This document shows positions 16,540 to 25,704 of a stretch of DNA of 64,000 nucleotides, one piece after another. Each line of letters begins with the position of its first letter. Within the stretch, counting starts at the first letter, position 1. Below the pieces are notes generated by a model. The model did not search any database. It was not told where the DNA came from and saw only the letters and a list, made by a program, of their open reading frames with translations. The stretch lies in IMG/VR virus record IMGVR_UViG_3300043313_002348, positions 18,915 to 82,914 of that record; one strand, given 5' to 3'. This DNA comes from a virus. The translations under genes and the position numbers were made by a program.

Positions 16540-18240
16540 GTGCTTCCCGCAGGTCCGAACCAACTCACCGGCGCGTACGTCGCCGCGTTCCGTGAGCATC
16601 ACAAGATCTCACGTGACACGTGGGCCGAGAAGGTAGGCATCACCGGTGGTCCGCAGTGGCGGATCGAGAAGAAGAACACCTTCAAGGAGTCCGAGCGCGC
16701 CGTGACGTGGAGCGCCGTGGAGGCACTCGGCGGTCCGATCGAACTTGACGTGATCGGTGAGGTAGCGCCGACGAACTTCCGCGGCGGCGACGGCGCCACC
16801 GGTAGCGGTGAAAAGAAGAAGTCAACCCGGCGAAGTAGCCTACCGCAGGTCGACCTCACCACTCCCGTGGTCTGTATCTCACCCGAGTTCGTCCCTCCCG
16901 CGTTCACCAACGACCACGGTGCGCCGACCGACCCGGCCGACGAGGAGGAAGTCTCGCCGTCCTTCGTCGTCACGACGGAGACACTGCCGATCGCGGAACC
17001 CGCGAACGTCATACCACTCCCCGCCGGCTGGGAACACTTCTACCCACCTTCCGATCCCCGTCACTTACATAGGTTTCTCCGCAACGAGAACCGATGTCTG
17101 AACGCGACCTGCGCGGCGACCGCGACCGGGTTTGACTCGGTAGCGGATCCGGACGAGATCACTCCCGAGAAGATCAAGGAACTTATCCGGGTCGCCTCGG
17201 AAGTCGACACACCCTACGAGGGTCAAGTTCTCCCGGTGAAGGTCAGCGGTGACGTTCGCGCGCTGAGTAACTCCGAGATGGAGGACGCACGCAGGTGTCG
17301 CCGGCGGTGGTGGTTGAGCTGGTACCTCGGCCTGCGTGAGAAGAACGAAGATAAGTTCGGTCACATGGCCATCGGCGACCGGGTTCACCGCGCTCTCGCC
17401 GGCTGGTACGTGCCCGAGGGTCAGACACGCGTCGACCCGCGTGACGGTCTGGAACGTGCCATCGTCGAGGACTGGACCGTCGTCAACGCGTGGGCGAACG
17501 ACGCGGGTATGGACGCCGAGTACCTCGCGGGACTCGCCACACGCTACATGAAGGTGAACTCACTCGAGCGTGCCATGGTCGAAGGTTACGTGGAGTGGAT
17601 CGCGGAGACCGGCGCCGACTCTCAGCTCGTGATTACCGGGTCGGAGGTCGCGCTGGCCGCGCCGGTTCAAGTTCAGGTGAACGGTGAACCGGTACCGGTC
17701 GAGATCATCGGTAAGCTCGACGCGCGCTACCACCGACTTAGCGACGGTCGCCGCGGGTTCATGGATCACAAGACCGTCGGGAGTCTCAAGGAGCCACTGC
17801 TCACGCTCGTAGGTAACAACCAGATGTACCAGTACATCCTACTCGAGTTTTTGAACACTCCGGACGGCGAGCTCGCCTGCGACACCGCTCTCTACAACAT
17901 GCTTAGGCGTGTGAAGCGGACGGCGACGGCGAACCCACCCTTCTACGACCGGGTCGAGGTTCGTCACACCGTTCCTGAGCTTGAGTTCTACAAGACGGAG
18001 GTCGAGCAGGTCGCGACCGAGATCGTCGAGATGACCCGCAAGCTCGACGCCGGCGCCGACCCACTCAAGATCGCGTACCGCACGTGGCGTACCACGTGCA
18101 AGGACGACTGTCCACACTTCATGATCTGCCCGCTGTTCAACGACCGAGGTTCACGTGCCAACGACGCCCTCGCGGAGCGGTACGTGCAGACCGATCCGCT
18201 TAGGCGTTACGAAGGACTTGAGGTAGTTCGCCCGACGTAG
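16540..18240 (+). CDS. HTH domain fused to PD-(D/E)XK (Cas4/RecB-like) nuclease
   Basis: Residues 8-60 form an XRE-like helix-turn-helix (YVAAFREHHKISRDTWAEKV). After a Pro/Ser-rich linker, residues about 240-545 are a Cas4/RecB-type nuclease, with the first Cys at RRCRRRWWL (about 250), IGKLDARYH near 390 and FMDHKT near 407 (the D...DxK site). A terminal cysteine cluster (CKDDCPHFMICP, about 527-538) suits an iron-sulfur cluster. It probably trims DNA ends during recombination with the Sak4 protein that follows. Confidence 0.8.
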   Translation: MLPAGPNQLTGAYVAAFREHHKISRDTWAEKVGITGGPQWRIEKKNTFKESERAVTWSAVEALGGPIELDVIGEVAPTNFRGGDGATGSGEKKKSTRRSSLPQVDLTTPVVCISPEFVPPAFTNDHGAPTDPADEEEVSPSFVVTTETLPIAEPANVIPLPAGWEHFYPPSDPRHLHRFLRNENRCLNATCAATATGFDSVADPDEITPEKIKELIRVASEVDTPYEGQVLPVKVSGDVRALSNSEMEDARRCRRRWWLSWYLGLREKNEDKFGHMAIGDRVHRALAGWYVPEGQTRVDPRDGLERAIVEDWTVVNAWANDAGMDAEYLAGLATRYMKVNSLERAMVEGYVEWIAETGADSQLVITGSEVALAAPVQVQVNGEPVPVEIIGKLDARYHRLSDGRRGFMDHKTVGSLKEPLLTLVGNNQMYQYILLEFLNTPDGELACDTALYNMLRRVKRTATANPPFYDRVEVRHTVPELEFYKTEVEQVATEIVEMTRKLDAGADPLKIAYRTWRTTCKDDCPHFMICPLFNDRGSRANDALAERYVQTDPLRRYEGLEVVRPT

Positions 18241-18322
18241 CTCACGACATTCGCGTAGGTTCGCGTCGGTGATCTAGTAAGATGTAACTGAAGTTGCCGA
18301 GAAAAGTGGAAGTGAGGAACCT

Positions 18323-19105
18323 GTGACAGCAGGTACCGCGCAGCTACCACCTCAACCTACGTTCGGGGTGGACCAACGTCTCTCGGTGCTCGTTCACGCG
18401 GGGGCGAAGGTGGGAAAGTCGACGTTCTCGGCGACCGCACCTGGACCTATGCTCGTGCTCGACGCCGAGGGATCGTGGCGGTTTATCCCGCTTCGAAAGT
18501 TCTACTGGGATCCCATGAGTGGTCCGCCGCCGCAAGACGACAGTACGTGGGACGTGTGCGTGGTGACGGTCCGCACCTGGGAGGTGGTGCAGCGGACGTA
18601 CGTGTGGTTGACGCAGTACATCACGCCGTTCGTCAGTGTGATCATTGACTCGATCACCGAGATTCAGCGCCGGTGCCGCGAGAACCTGGTCGGCACAGAC
18701 GCGATGAAGATGCAAGACTGGGGCGTGCTGCTCGCGCGCATGGACAACGTGATTCGCGGGTTCCGCGACCTGACCCTCTACCCGCAACTTAACATCCGCT
18801 GCGTGGTGTTTGTCGCCGAGACCCGCATGATCGACGGCAAGTATAAGCCGTCTATGCAGGGTCAGATCGGCGTCAGTCTTCCGTACTGGGTGGACATCTG
18901 CGGCTACCTCATGCCCTTCCAACTCCCGGACGGCAACGGTCAGTCGACGGTCGAGGCGCGTCAACTGATCATTGTGCCGAACCCGATGTACGAGGCAGGT
19001 GAGCGCGTCCAGGGTAAACTCCCACCGGCGATCCTCGTCCCGCGACCTGATCCGCAGCGGGTAGGAACCACGATCACAGAAATGATGACAGCACTCTACA
19101 GCTAA
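18323..19105 (+). CDS. Sak4-like RecA-fold recombinase ATPase
   Basis: Walker A is GAKVGKST (27-34). A Walker B-like strand VSVIIDSITEIQRRC follows near 110, and a CVVFVAETR strand near 155. The size and pairing with a DUF669 gene match Sak4-type single-strand annealing ATPases of actinophages. It should promote strand annealing or exchange with its partner. The start is GTG after AAGTGAGGAACCT. The 82-base gap upstream has a TAAGAT box near 18278 that may be a promoter. Confidence 0.82.
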   Translation: MTAGTAQLPPQPTFGVDQRLSVLVHAGAKVGKSTFSATAPGPMLVLDAEGSWRFIPLRKFYWDPMSGPPPQDDSTWDVCVVTVRTWEVVQRTYVWLTQYITPFVSVIIDSITEIQRRCRENLVGTDAMKMQDWGVLLARMDNVIRGFRDLTLYPQLNIRCVVFVAETRMIDGKYKPSMQGQIGVSLPYWVDICGYLMPFQLPDGNGQSTVEARQLIIVPNPMYEAGERVQGKLPPAILVPRPDPQRVGTTITEMMTALYS

Positions 19106-19119
19106 AGGAGTTAGCCCAC

Positions 19120-20061
19120 ATGGGCGCAGTTGACTTCAGTACCCTGCTCCAGCAGGCGAAGACCGTTTCCTTCGACGCGCTACCGAAGGCCGACTACACG
19201 ATCCAGATCGTGGAGTCGGAGGCCACCAGCACGCAGGGTGGCAAGGACATGATCAAGGTGAAGGGTGCGGTCGTCGGCGGGCCGTACAACGGTAAGAAGG
19301 TCTTCAACAACTTCGTCCTCTCCCCGGAGTCGGACGCGGCGCTCGCGATCTTCTTCCGCCAGATGGGTGCCCTCGGTGTGGACGAGGGAACGATCCTCCA
19401 GTGCTCTGGCGACGGAGGCATGGCCCGCTTGGCCGCCCTCCTGCAGAACCGCACGGCCGTGTGGTCTCTCGACACCCGCGAGTGGGGTGGCACCACGCGC
19501 AACGAGGTCAAGGCGATCAAACCGCTGCCCGCGGGTTCGGGTGCGCCGCCGGTCGCGGGACTTCCAGCCCCCACACCCGCGGCTCCCACCGGGATTCCGG
19601 CGGCGCTTCCGGGACTCCCCGGAATGCCGCAAGCGTCGCCGACCCCGACCGGCTTCGCCTCACCCACGGGTCTTCCGGGTCTCCCAGGTACTCCCGCCGC
19701 TCCCACCGCGGCGAACGGCGCCGCGACACCGCCTCCCGCACTCCCGGGTATGCCGGCGCTCGCCGGGATCCCACCGCAGGCGACGCAGCCGGATCCCGCC
19801 GCGCCGCAGGTGATCGCACAGCCTCAACCCACTCAGGTGGTCGCACCTCAGGTGCCGGCGCAGCCGGTCACGCCACCCGCGCCGGCGGCGCTGGTGCCCA
19901 TCGCGGTACCACCGGCGGGCTACGAGGCCTACGCCGCGCAGTGGCCAACCTTCACCCCGGAGCAGCAGCACCAGGTGTACCAGGCTGCCGGCGTCCCGGT
20001 ACCGGCGTCGGAGGTTCCGGCGCCACCCGCCACACCCGCACCACCCCCACTCCCGTTCTAA
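19120..20061 (+). CDS. DUF669 single-strand-binding-like protein with Pro/Gly-rich tail
   Basis: Residues 1-130 match the DUF669 pattern (LPKADYTIQIVESE, GPYNGKKVF, then a Phe-rich helix), a family that sits next to Sak4/RecA-type genes in phages and is thought to bind single-stranded DNA. The remaining 180 residues are low-complexity proline, alanine and glycine with GLPGMP- and PAP-type repeats, like the flexible tails of SSB proteins but much longer. It starts 14 bases after Sak4 behind AAAGGAG. Confidence 0.82.
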   Translation: MGAVDFSTLLQQAKTVSFDALPKADYTIQIVESEATSTQGGKDMIKVKGAVVGGPYNGKKVFNNFVLSPESDAALAIFFRQMGALGVDEGTILQCSGDGGMARLAALLQNRTAVWSLDTREWGGTTRNEVKAIKPLPAGSGAPPVAGLPAPTPAAPTGIPAALPGLPGMPQASPTPTGFASPTGLPGLPGTPAAPTAANGAATPPPALPGMPALAGIPPQATQPDPAAPQVIAQPQPTQVVAPQVPAQPVTPPAPAALVPIAVPPAGYEAYAAQWPTFTPEQQHQVYQAAGVPVPASEVPAPPATPAPPPLPF

Positions 20062-20086
20062 CGTCCCTCGTTCGTCGACTAGGTCG

Positions 20087-20119
20087 GGTGACGGAACCGT
20101 GACGCCGGGTGCCGTCACC
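20087..20119 (+). terminator. Hairpin after DUF669 gene
   Basis: A perfect 8-bp stem (GGTGACGG with CCGTCACC) and a 17-base loop lie between the DUF669 stop and the glycosyltransferase-like gene. There is no U tract. The sequence after it (ACTTACTAAGATAAGGAG) holds the next ribosome site and perhaps a -10 box. Confidence 0.5.
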
Positions 20120-20147
20120 TGATCACTTACTAAGATAAGGAGTTCAC

Positions 20148-21515
20148 GTGCGCGTCGGGTACGCTAAGCTCGGGCAGCGCATCGCGCTCGGTGCGGGAGA
20201 CGACTGGTCCTCGATCGGCAGCGACCGCGACGAACCTACCGTCCTGCGGCAACTCGCGCAGCGCAACCCGCATCACGAGTTCGTACTCGTAGGAATGAAC
20301 ACGGGACCTCCTCTCGCCGACCTCGGATTTCCCTCGAACATCGTGAATCCGTGGGAGGAAGGTCTCCGCGGCGAGGTACGTGATGGTCTCGCCGTGGTGA
20401 GGCGTCAACACATGAACGGCGCTAAGGGTCTCACGCCCACTGGCCGGAACGAGGTCATTAGGCTGTACGACAACCTCACGGCACACCTCTTCAAGGGTCT
20501 CGACGCTCTTGTGATCTGGGCGGGAACGCACGGCACCTCGAACTCACCTATGCCGGGTATCGTGAAGAGTACGCGCGGACGCTGGACCTATCCGCAAGAT
20601 CAGTACGTCACGTACGGCGCGTACCTCCTGCGTGGCATAAGCGTCTGGCGTGAACCTGATCCCCTCGGCCGAGAGGAGATCTGGCTCTGCCCCGACGCGC
20701 GTAACATACTTAAACATCACGACGCGAAGTGGCCTCGTCGTCACCCCGTCCTCGGCCAGTTTAACCTCCGCTACCGCTCGGTGTGCTGCCGTTACGGGGA
20801 CGAACGTGAACCCGAGGCCTGTGGCTTCCCAGACGCGCGGTGGCACTCCGGACGTGATTACTGGGTCGCTACTGACACGTATGTCGGCTCGACGTTGGAG
20901 ATCTGCGGGGTACACCCGGGAAGTTTTGAGGGTGGCTACGCGTGGCATGACCGCTGCCGGTTCGGCATGTTCGTCAACGAAGCCGGGACGAACGTGCCGG
21001 ATTACCTGAGCCGCAAGGTGGCCCTGCGTGACTGGGTACTCCCACTCGGCTACGACTGGCTTCACGGAAACTGGACCACGCGATCACTTACCGAACTGGG
21101 TGTGAGCATCGAACCCGCGCCTACCGCGGACTACTACCCCATCCTCTGCTCCGCGCGGTCGACGTTCACCACGCCGTCGTCCGGGTCGGGGTGGGCGACC
21201 GCGAAGCCGTGGGAGGCGTTCGGCGTCCGCACCGTCTGCTTCTTTCATCCCGAGTACGATACCCAGGGTCACATTATTCCGACACTCGCGCAGGTCGAGG
21301 CGGGTACAGTGGAAGACGTCGAGCTCGCGCACCTCGCGCGCTGGCTTCGGGTCAGCACGCCCGAGCAGCTACGCGAGCGGGTCGACTGGGTCAACCGGGA
21401 TGAAGGTGTGTGGTCCTGGCTCACTCAAGCACAGTACAATCTGTTCAGGCGTACGTACGACGCGCGGCCTTACCTGAGGAAGATCGAGGAGAGAATTAGT
21501 GGGAAAGCATCGTGA
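20148..21515 (+). CDS. Probable GT-B-type glycosyltransferase, 455 aa
   Basis: The N-terminus (MRVGYAKLGQRIALG, then HHEFVLVGMNTG near 42) looks like the first Rossmann strand region of GT-B enzymes, and similar proteins in actinophages are annotated as glycosyltransferases. A cysteine cluster near 215-260 (SVCCRYG, ICGVHPG) is unusual. The gene starts a four-gene sugar operon with a GT-A-like protein and an NDP-sugar epimerase. A role in decorating hydroxymethylated DNA is possible but is inference. The fold itself is not certain. Confidence 0.55.
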   Translation: MRVGYAKLGQRIALGAGDDWSSIGSDRDEPTVLRQLAQRNPHHEFVLVGMNTGPPLADLGFPSNIVNPWEEGLRGEVRDGLAVVRRQHMNGAKGLTPTGRNEVIRLYDNLTAHLFKGLDALVIWAGTHGTSNSPMPGIVKSTRGRWTYPQDQYVTYGAYLLRGISVWREPDPLGREEIWLCPDARNILKHHDAKWPRRHPVLGQFNLRYRSVCCRYGDEREPEACGFPDARWHSGRDYWVATDTYVGSTLEICGVHPGSFEGGYAWHDRCRFGMFVNEAGTNVPDYLSRKVALRDWVLPLGYDWLHGNWTTRSLTELGVSIEPAPTADYYPILCSARSTFTTPSSGSGWATAKPWEAFGVRTVCFFHPEYDTQGHIIPTLAQVEAGTVEDVELAHLARWLRVSTPEQLRERVDWVNRDEGVWSWLTQAQYNLFRRTYDARPYLRKIEERISGKAS

Positions 21516-22656
21516 TAGTTCGTTGAAGTTCGCGCTGATCACCACCACCGTTCACGTGCCGAAGAACCTTCACGCGTGGACAGCGTTCTTGCGTGACGGA
21601 GATCTGATCGTGGTTGCCGGGGACCTGAAGACACCTCACGAGGAGGTTATCGCACTCCTCGACGACGTCACGCGACCTCATCCGAAACTCACGGCTCGCT
21701 ACCTCAGTCCTACGCGTCAAGATACCATGTACCCGCTGCTGTCGGAACTCACCGGGTGGAACACGATCCAGCGGCGGAACTTCGCCACACTCTACGCTCT
21801 TCAGCTAGGTGCTGACGTCATCATCACCGTGGATGACGACAACTGGCCTACCACTGACGCCCTCGACCACGCCGACGAGTTCCGCGCCCAGTTCACCGAC
21901 GACGCCGTCGTACCACTCCTCGACGGCGGTGACTGGTACAACCCGTGTCACGTCTTACTCGTTCAAGGTCCGACCGAGCTCATTCAAGGTGCACCTCAGT
22001 TTAGGCGGCTCTGGCACCGCGGGTTCCCGCGCTGGCTACGTGAGTCGTACGTGCCGGTGGTCTACCCGATCACGCCAGATCCATATCTGGAGACGGGACG
22101 TGTCGGCGTCGTCGCCTCACTCTGGCTCGGCGACCCGGACGTCGACGCGCTGGACCGACACCCGGTTGCACTCCGCGTCAACTACAACTCGATTCCCGAA
22201 ACCGACCGAAACGTCACGATCAACTCGCGAACCACGTGGGCCCCGTTCAACTCGCAGGCTACCGCGTTCCGCGCCGAGCTCGCACCTGCCCTACTCTACT
22301 GGCCACACGTGGGTCGGTACGACGACATCTGGGCGTCGTTCATCGCGCAGAAGATCATGTCGACCTACGACCTCCACGTGTCGTTCGGACACCCGGTCGT
22401 GGAGCAGCAGCGAGGTGAACACACCGAACGTGACTTCACCGCGTTCCTGAACGACCTCGAGAACGAGATCTTCGGCATGAGGCACAACCGCGAGGTGGTC
22501 GAGGCGATCCGCACCTGGACCGCCGACCCGACGTTGAGCATTCTCGAGAACACCGAGCGGCTGTTCTACCACGTCGCCACGACGTGCGACTTCATACCTG
22601 ACTCGACGGTCAAGATCTTCGACGAGTGGCTGCGAATCTTCAAGGCGCTGTCGTGA
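21499..22656 (+). CDS. GT-A glycosyltransferase, STELLO/RGP-like
   Basis: The segment IQRRNFATLYALQLGADVIITVDDDNWP (DDDN near residue 112) matches the nucleotide-sugar and metal-binding site of STELLO (DUF288) and reversibly glycosylated polypeptide enzymes, where NxxxLYAxxxGAxxIxxxDDD is typical. The start overlaps the previous gene by 17 bases, and the stop overlaps the epimerase start. It probably transfers or isomerises a nucleotide-activated sugar. The acceptor is unknown. Confidence 0.65.
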   Translation: MGKHRDSSLKFALITTTVHVPKNLHAWTAFLRDGDLIVVAGDLKTPHEEVIALLDDVTRPHPKLTARYLSPTRQDTMYPLLSELTGWNTIQRRNFATLYALQLGADVIITVDDDNWPTTDALDHADEFRAQFTDDAVVPLLDGGDWYNPCHVLLVQGPTELIQGAPQFRRLWHRGFPRWLRESYVPVVYPITPDPYLETGRVGVVASLWLGDPDVDALDRHPVALRVNYNSIPETDRNVTINSRTTWAPFNSQATAFRAELAPALLYWPHVGRYDDIWASFIAQKIMSTYDLHVSFGHPVVEQQRGEHTERDFTAFLNDLENEIFGMRHNREVVEAIRTWTADPTLSILENTERLFYHVATTCDFIPDSTVKIFDEWLRIFKALS

Positions 22657-23570
22657 TGAGGGCCGTCGTCACAGGTGATCTCGGGTTCCTAGGTCGTCAC
22701 TTCACACGTAAGTTGAAGGCGTGTGGTTTCGACGTCCTCGGCGTGGACGTCAAGCGTGGTGGCATGCGGACGAACGACTGCCGCTACCTCTTCAACACGT
22801 CGACGGACCGGTACGACCTCGCGATCCACGCCGCCGCGGTGGTCGGAGGTCGTGAGGCCATCGAGGGGAGACCCCTCGACCTCACCGTGAACTTCGACCT
22901 CGACCTCGCGTATATGAGGTGGTTGTTAGCCACGCGTCCTCGCCACGCGGTGTACTTCTCGTCGTCGGCGGTCTACCCGATCACGCTGCAAGACACCGAC
23001 CTCGTACCGCGACAACTCTGGGAACACGACCTTAACACGGTGAAGTACGTGGGTGTGCCGGACGAGATCTACGGGTGGACGAAGCTGGTCGGCGAGGAGC
23101 TCATGCGCCGCGTACGCGACGCCGGGGTCGACGTCACGGTGGTGCGACCGTTCAGCGGCTACGGCGCGGATCAAGATCTCACGTACCCGTTTCCTACGTT
23201 CATCCGGCGCGGACTTGCCTGCGCCGCGGATCCGGAGTTACCCTTCGACGTATGGGGACCGGGAACTCAGGTACGCGACTTCGTTCACGTCGACGACGTG
23301 GTAGCAGCGACCCTCAACGCCGTCGCACGTCCCGACGTGCAGGTGACCAACGTCTGCACCGGGATCGCCACGAGCTTCGTCGACCTCGCGCGCGAGGTTC
23401 TCAAGCAGGTGGCTCCCACACGGGAGCCAAACCGGATCGTAACCCACCCCGCTAAGCCTACCGGCGTCGCGTACCGCGTCGGCTCTCCGCGGCAGATGTT
23501 CAAGTTCTACGCACCGAAAGTATCACTACCCGAGGGAATCACGAGTGCGCTGGAGGTAAGTCGTGGTTGA
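22656..23570 (+). CDS. NAD-dependent NDP-sugar epimerase/dehydratase (extended SDR)
   Basis: The cofactor loop VTGDLGFLGRH (5-15) has the GxxGxxG pattern, and the catalytic YGWTK (YxxxK) is near 138-142, after YFSSSAVYP. HAAAVVGG and WGPGTQVRDFVHVDDV fit the NDP-sugar epimerase family. The true start is the ATG overlapping the glycosyltransferase stop. It should supply the sugar used by the two upstream enzymes. The exact sugar cannot be deduced. Confidence 0.85.
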   Translation: MRAVVTGDLGFLGRHFTRKLKACGFDVLGVDVKRGGMRTNDCRYLFNTSTDRYDLAIHAAAVVGGREAIEGRPLDLTVNFDLDLAYMRWLLATRPRHAVYFSSSAVYPITLQDTDLVPRQLWEHDLNTVKYVGVPDEIYGWTKLVGEELMRRVRDAGVDVTVVRPFSGYGADQDLTYPFPTFIRRGLACAADPELPFDVWGPGTQVRDFVHVDDVVAATLNAVARPDVQVTNVCTGIATSFVDLAREVLKQVAPTREPNRIVTHPAKPTGVAYRVGSPRQMFKFYAPKVSLPEGITSALEVSRG

Positions 23571-24054
23571 GTTCGACGTCGTGGACCTATCCGATTCCGG
23601 TTGGCAGTGGCTCAAGTCCACCGCGGACCTCCAGCGCGACACGTACGGGTACGACCTCCCGATGCCACCTGGCGAGAAGATCGCCAACTACGCTGTGATG
23701 AATCACACCGCGGGTGTGAAGGAGTTCGGCGAGCTACTCGACGAGTTCGGGTGGAAGCCGTGGGCGTCACCACGAGGCTGGTTCAACCGTGAGGCCGCAC
23801 TGAGTGAGGCCGTCGACGTCGCGCACTTCCTCGCGAACATACTCGTGGCGATCGGCGTCACCGACGAGGAGTGGGAACTCGCGTACCGAATGAAACAAGA
23901 GATGAACCGACGACGTCAGCGCGCTGGCTACACCGGCCGCGACAAGTGTCGCTCCTGCGGTCGCGCGTACGACGATCCCACCACACGCTGCCGGCTCGAC
24001 TCGGACTACTGCCAGGACGCGGCCACTCACGCGACGCGCAACACATTCGCCTAG
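23563..24054 (+). CDS. dUTPase/dCTPase-like all-alpha pyrophosphatase with zinc tail
   Basis: Residues 40-125 match the dimeric dUTPase/MazG fold: KEFGELLDEFGWKPW (metal-binding Glu) and LSEAVDVAHFLANILVAI (Glu/Asp), then a basic helix. T4 dCTPase/dUTPase belongs to the same superfamily. A C-terminal zinc-ribbon-like tail (CRSCGRAY, then CRLDSDYC) is an extra. The gene overlaps the epimerase end by eight bases behind GGAGGTAAGTC. It could destroy dCTP or dUTP to protect a modified-cytosine genome. Confidence 0.7.
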   Translation: MVEFDVVDLSDSGWQWLKSTADLQRDTYGYDLPMPPGEKIANYAVMNHTAGVKEFGELLDEFGWKPWASPRGWFNREAALSEAVDVAHFLANILVAIGVTDEEWELAYRMKQEMNRRRQRAGYTGRDKCRSCGRAYDDPTTRCRLDSDYCQDAATHATRNTFA

Positions 24055-24097
24055 TACGGTTAGATCGACGACGAAAGCGCCTACTTGGGGGTCATCA

Positions 24098-25309
24098 GTG
24101 AGTCTTACGGCGATCGACTGCCAGGGCTTCGCCGGCGGGTTCACCCTAGGAACCGTCAAGGCGGGCTTCGAGCTGGTCGGTAAGCGTGAACACACCGGTG
24201 GCTTCGGTGTGAAGAACTGCGAGGTGAACCGCGCTCTTCTCGGTGACAACTGGTACTCGCAAGCAGGTGAGGCATACACCTGGCATCCTATGTCTGTGGA
24301 CCTGGTGTTTGGCAACCCGCCGTGCTCCGGCTTCTCCGTGATGTCCAACAAGGACTTTCGCGGCATGAACTCAAAGATTAACTCGTGTATGTGGGACTTC
24401 TCCGGGTTCGCGGCGCGCTGCCGGCCACCTATCGCGATCTTCGAGTCTGTGCAGGCGGCGTACAAGCAGGGTCGTGATCTCATGGTCGCGCTGCGCGCCA
24501 ACCTCGAGGAGCGGACCGGACTTCGCTACGACCTGTATCACGTGCTTCACAACGCGACGACGCTAGGTGGCCCGGCTGTGCGGCGTCGATACTTCTGGGT
24601 TGTCTCGGCGATCCCGTTCGGTGTGGAGTATCCCGAGCGTCGTCCCCCGATCCTGCGTGAGGTGATCGGCGACCTACTCGACACGCCACTCACGTGGACG
24701 AGTCAGCCGTACCGGAACCCCCCGACGTGGTGGTCCGAGCGCGTGCGTACGACTACGGGTACGGTCGACGGGCACACTTACGCCGACGTTCCGTACGTCC
24801 GGCGCGCGCTCGATCTCCTCGAGCAACTGGGCGGTTGGCCCGAAGGATCACATATTGGCGCGGAGGCGAAGCGTGCGTGGGAACGTGACGGTAAGCTCCC
24901 ACCGTCGTGGGATCACATCTGCGCTAAGTTGGTCGAAAATAAGTTTGAGATGGGATACACAACACTCACCCGCTGGCGTTGGAACACGCCAGGTCGTGTG
25001 ATCACGGGTGGTGCGATGCAGCTCGCGATGCACCCACTCGAGAACCGAACGTTTACCCACCGCGAGGTCGCCCGCATCATGGGGTTCCCGGACACCTGGC
25101 GGATCCTTCCACTTCGCGGGACTCCAGGTCTGGGTATGACGTGGGGTAAGGGCATCACGGTGACCTGCGGGGAGTGGATCGCGGGTCTCGCACGGCGCGC
25201 GCTAGCGGGACGACCGGCATCTTACCGTGGGAAGTTGATCGGGGATCGCGAGTACGAGGTGGACGAGATCTCCGCACGGCAGTTTGCTCGTAGTCACGTA
25301 GCCTGCTAG
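24098..25309 (+). CDS. C5-cytosine DNA methyltransferase
   Basis: Class I methyltransferase motifs are in order: CQGFAGGFTLG (motif I, 8-18), GNPPCSGFS with catalytic Cys76 (motif IV), IFESVQAAY (motif VI, ESV instead of ENV), RRRYFWV (motif VIII) and a C-terminal EVARIMGFPDTW and GKGITVTCGEW (motifs IX-X). The long stretch 190-310 would hold the target-recognition domain. It methylates cytosine at an unknown sequence, probably for host restriction escape or as part of genome modification. Confidence 0.85.
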   Translation: MSLTAIDCQGFAGGFTLGTVKAGFELVGKREHTGGFGVKNCEVNRALLGDNWYSQAGEAYTWHPMSVDLVFGNPPCSGFSVMSNKDFRGMNSKINSCMWDFSGFAARCRPPIAIFESVQAAYKQGRDLMVALRANLEERTGLRYDLYHVLHNATTLGGPAVRRRYFWVVSAIPFGVEYPERRPPILREVIGDLLDTPLTWTSQPYRNPPTWWSERVRTTTGTVDGHTYADVPYVRRALDLLEQLGGWPEGSHIGAEAKRAWERDGKLPPSWDHICAKLVENKFEMGYTTLTRWRWNTPGRVITGGAMQLAMHPLENRTFTHREVARIMGFPDTWRILPLRGTPGLGMTWGKGITVTCGEWIAGLARRALAGRPASYRGKLIGDREYEVDEISARQFARSHVAC

Positions 25310-25312
25310 AGT
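25284..25312 (+). promoter_or_regulatory. Promoter TTGCTC-17-TAGAGT
   Basis: The -35 and -10 boxes lie at the end of the methyltransferase gene with 17-base spacing. The downstream leader is CACGAACACCGAGAGAAGGG, a weak form of the recurring leader. It drives the 25351-25704 gene. Confidence 0.65.
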
Positions 25313-25350
25313 TGACGCTGTTACCACGAACACCGAGAGAAGGGAACCCG

Positions 25351-25704
25351 ATGAGCGAGACCACGATCGAGGCCACCGACGTGGCTACCGACGAGACCAA
25401 CGACGGCGCCGGACGAGGTCGACCGGGACGTCCGCGCTCCCAGGATACGCTGACCCGCGACGCGGTCGTGCAAAACGCGATCGCGCAGGGTGGGAAGACG
25501 AAGTCCGAGCTCGTCGCGGAGACGGGTCTCACCGCGAACGCCGTCTACCTGTCCCTGTTCCGGCTCAAGCGTGACCGCGTCATCGCGAAGACCTCCGTCG
25601 AGGGTCGCGGTCCGCACGTGTGGTACGCCGTCGGCTCGACGCCGGCACCGGCGCCGGAGCCGGCCAGCACGCAGGGCGTGGACGGTGACGTCGTCGACGA
25701 GTGA
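25351..25704 (+). CDS. Winged-helix DNA-binding protein, 117 aa
   Basis: After an acidic N-terminus and a GRGRPGRPR AT-hook-like segment (about 24-32), residues 38-85 form a helix-turn-helix with wing (LVAETGLTANAVYLSLFRLK, then GRGPHVWYAVG). The tail is Pro/Ala-rich and acidic. It should bind DNA, perhaps as a regulator or nucleoid-type protein. It stands alone between its own promoter and a strong terminator, as expected for a highly expressed regulator. The start is ATG behind GAAGGGA. Confidence 0.72.
   Translation: MSETTIEATDVATDETNDGAGRGRPGRPRSQDTLTRDAVVQNAIAQGGKTKSELVAETGLTANAVYLSLFRLKRDRVIAKTSVEGRGPHVWYAVGSTPAPAPEPASTQGVDGDVVDE

Noticed and set aside
18344-18964. Minus-strand open frame of 206 codons
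   Set aside because: It is antisense to the Sak4 gene, with no ribosome site and the composition of a shadow.
19401-20102. Alternative plus-strand frame of 233 codons in the DUF669 gene
   Set aside because: It is a product of the GC-rich low-complexity tail. The DUF669 frame has the ribosome site and the domain match.
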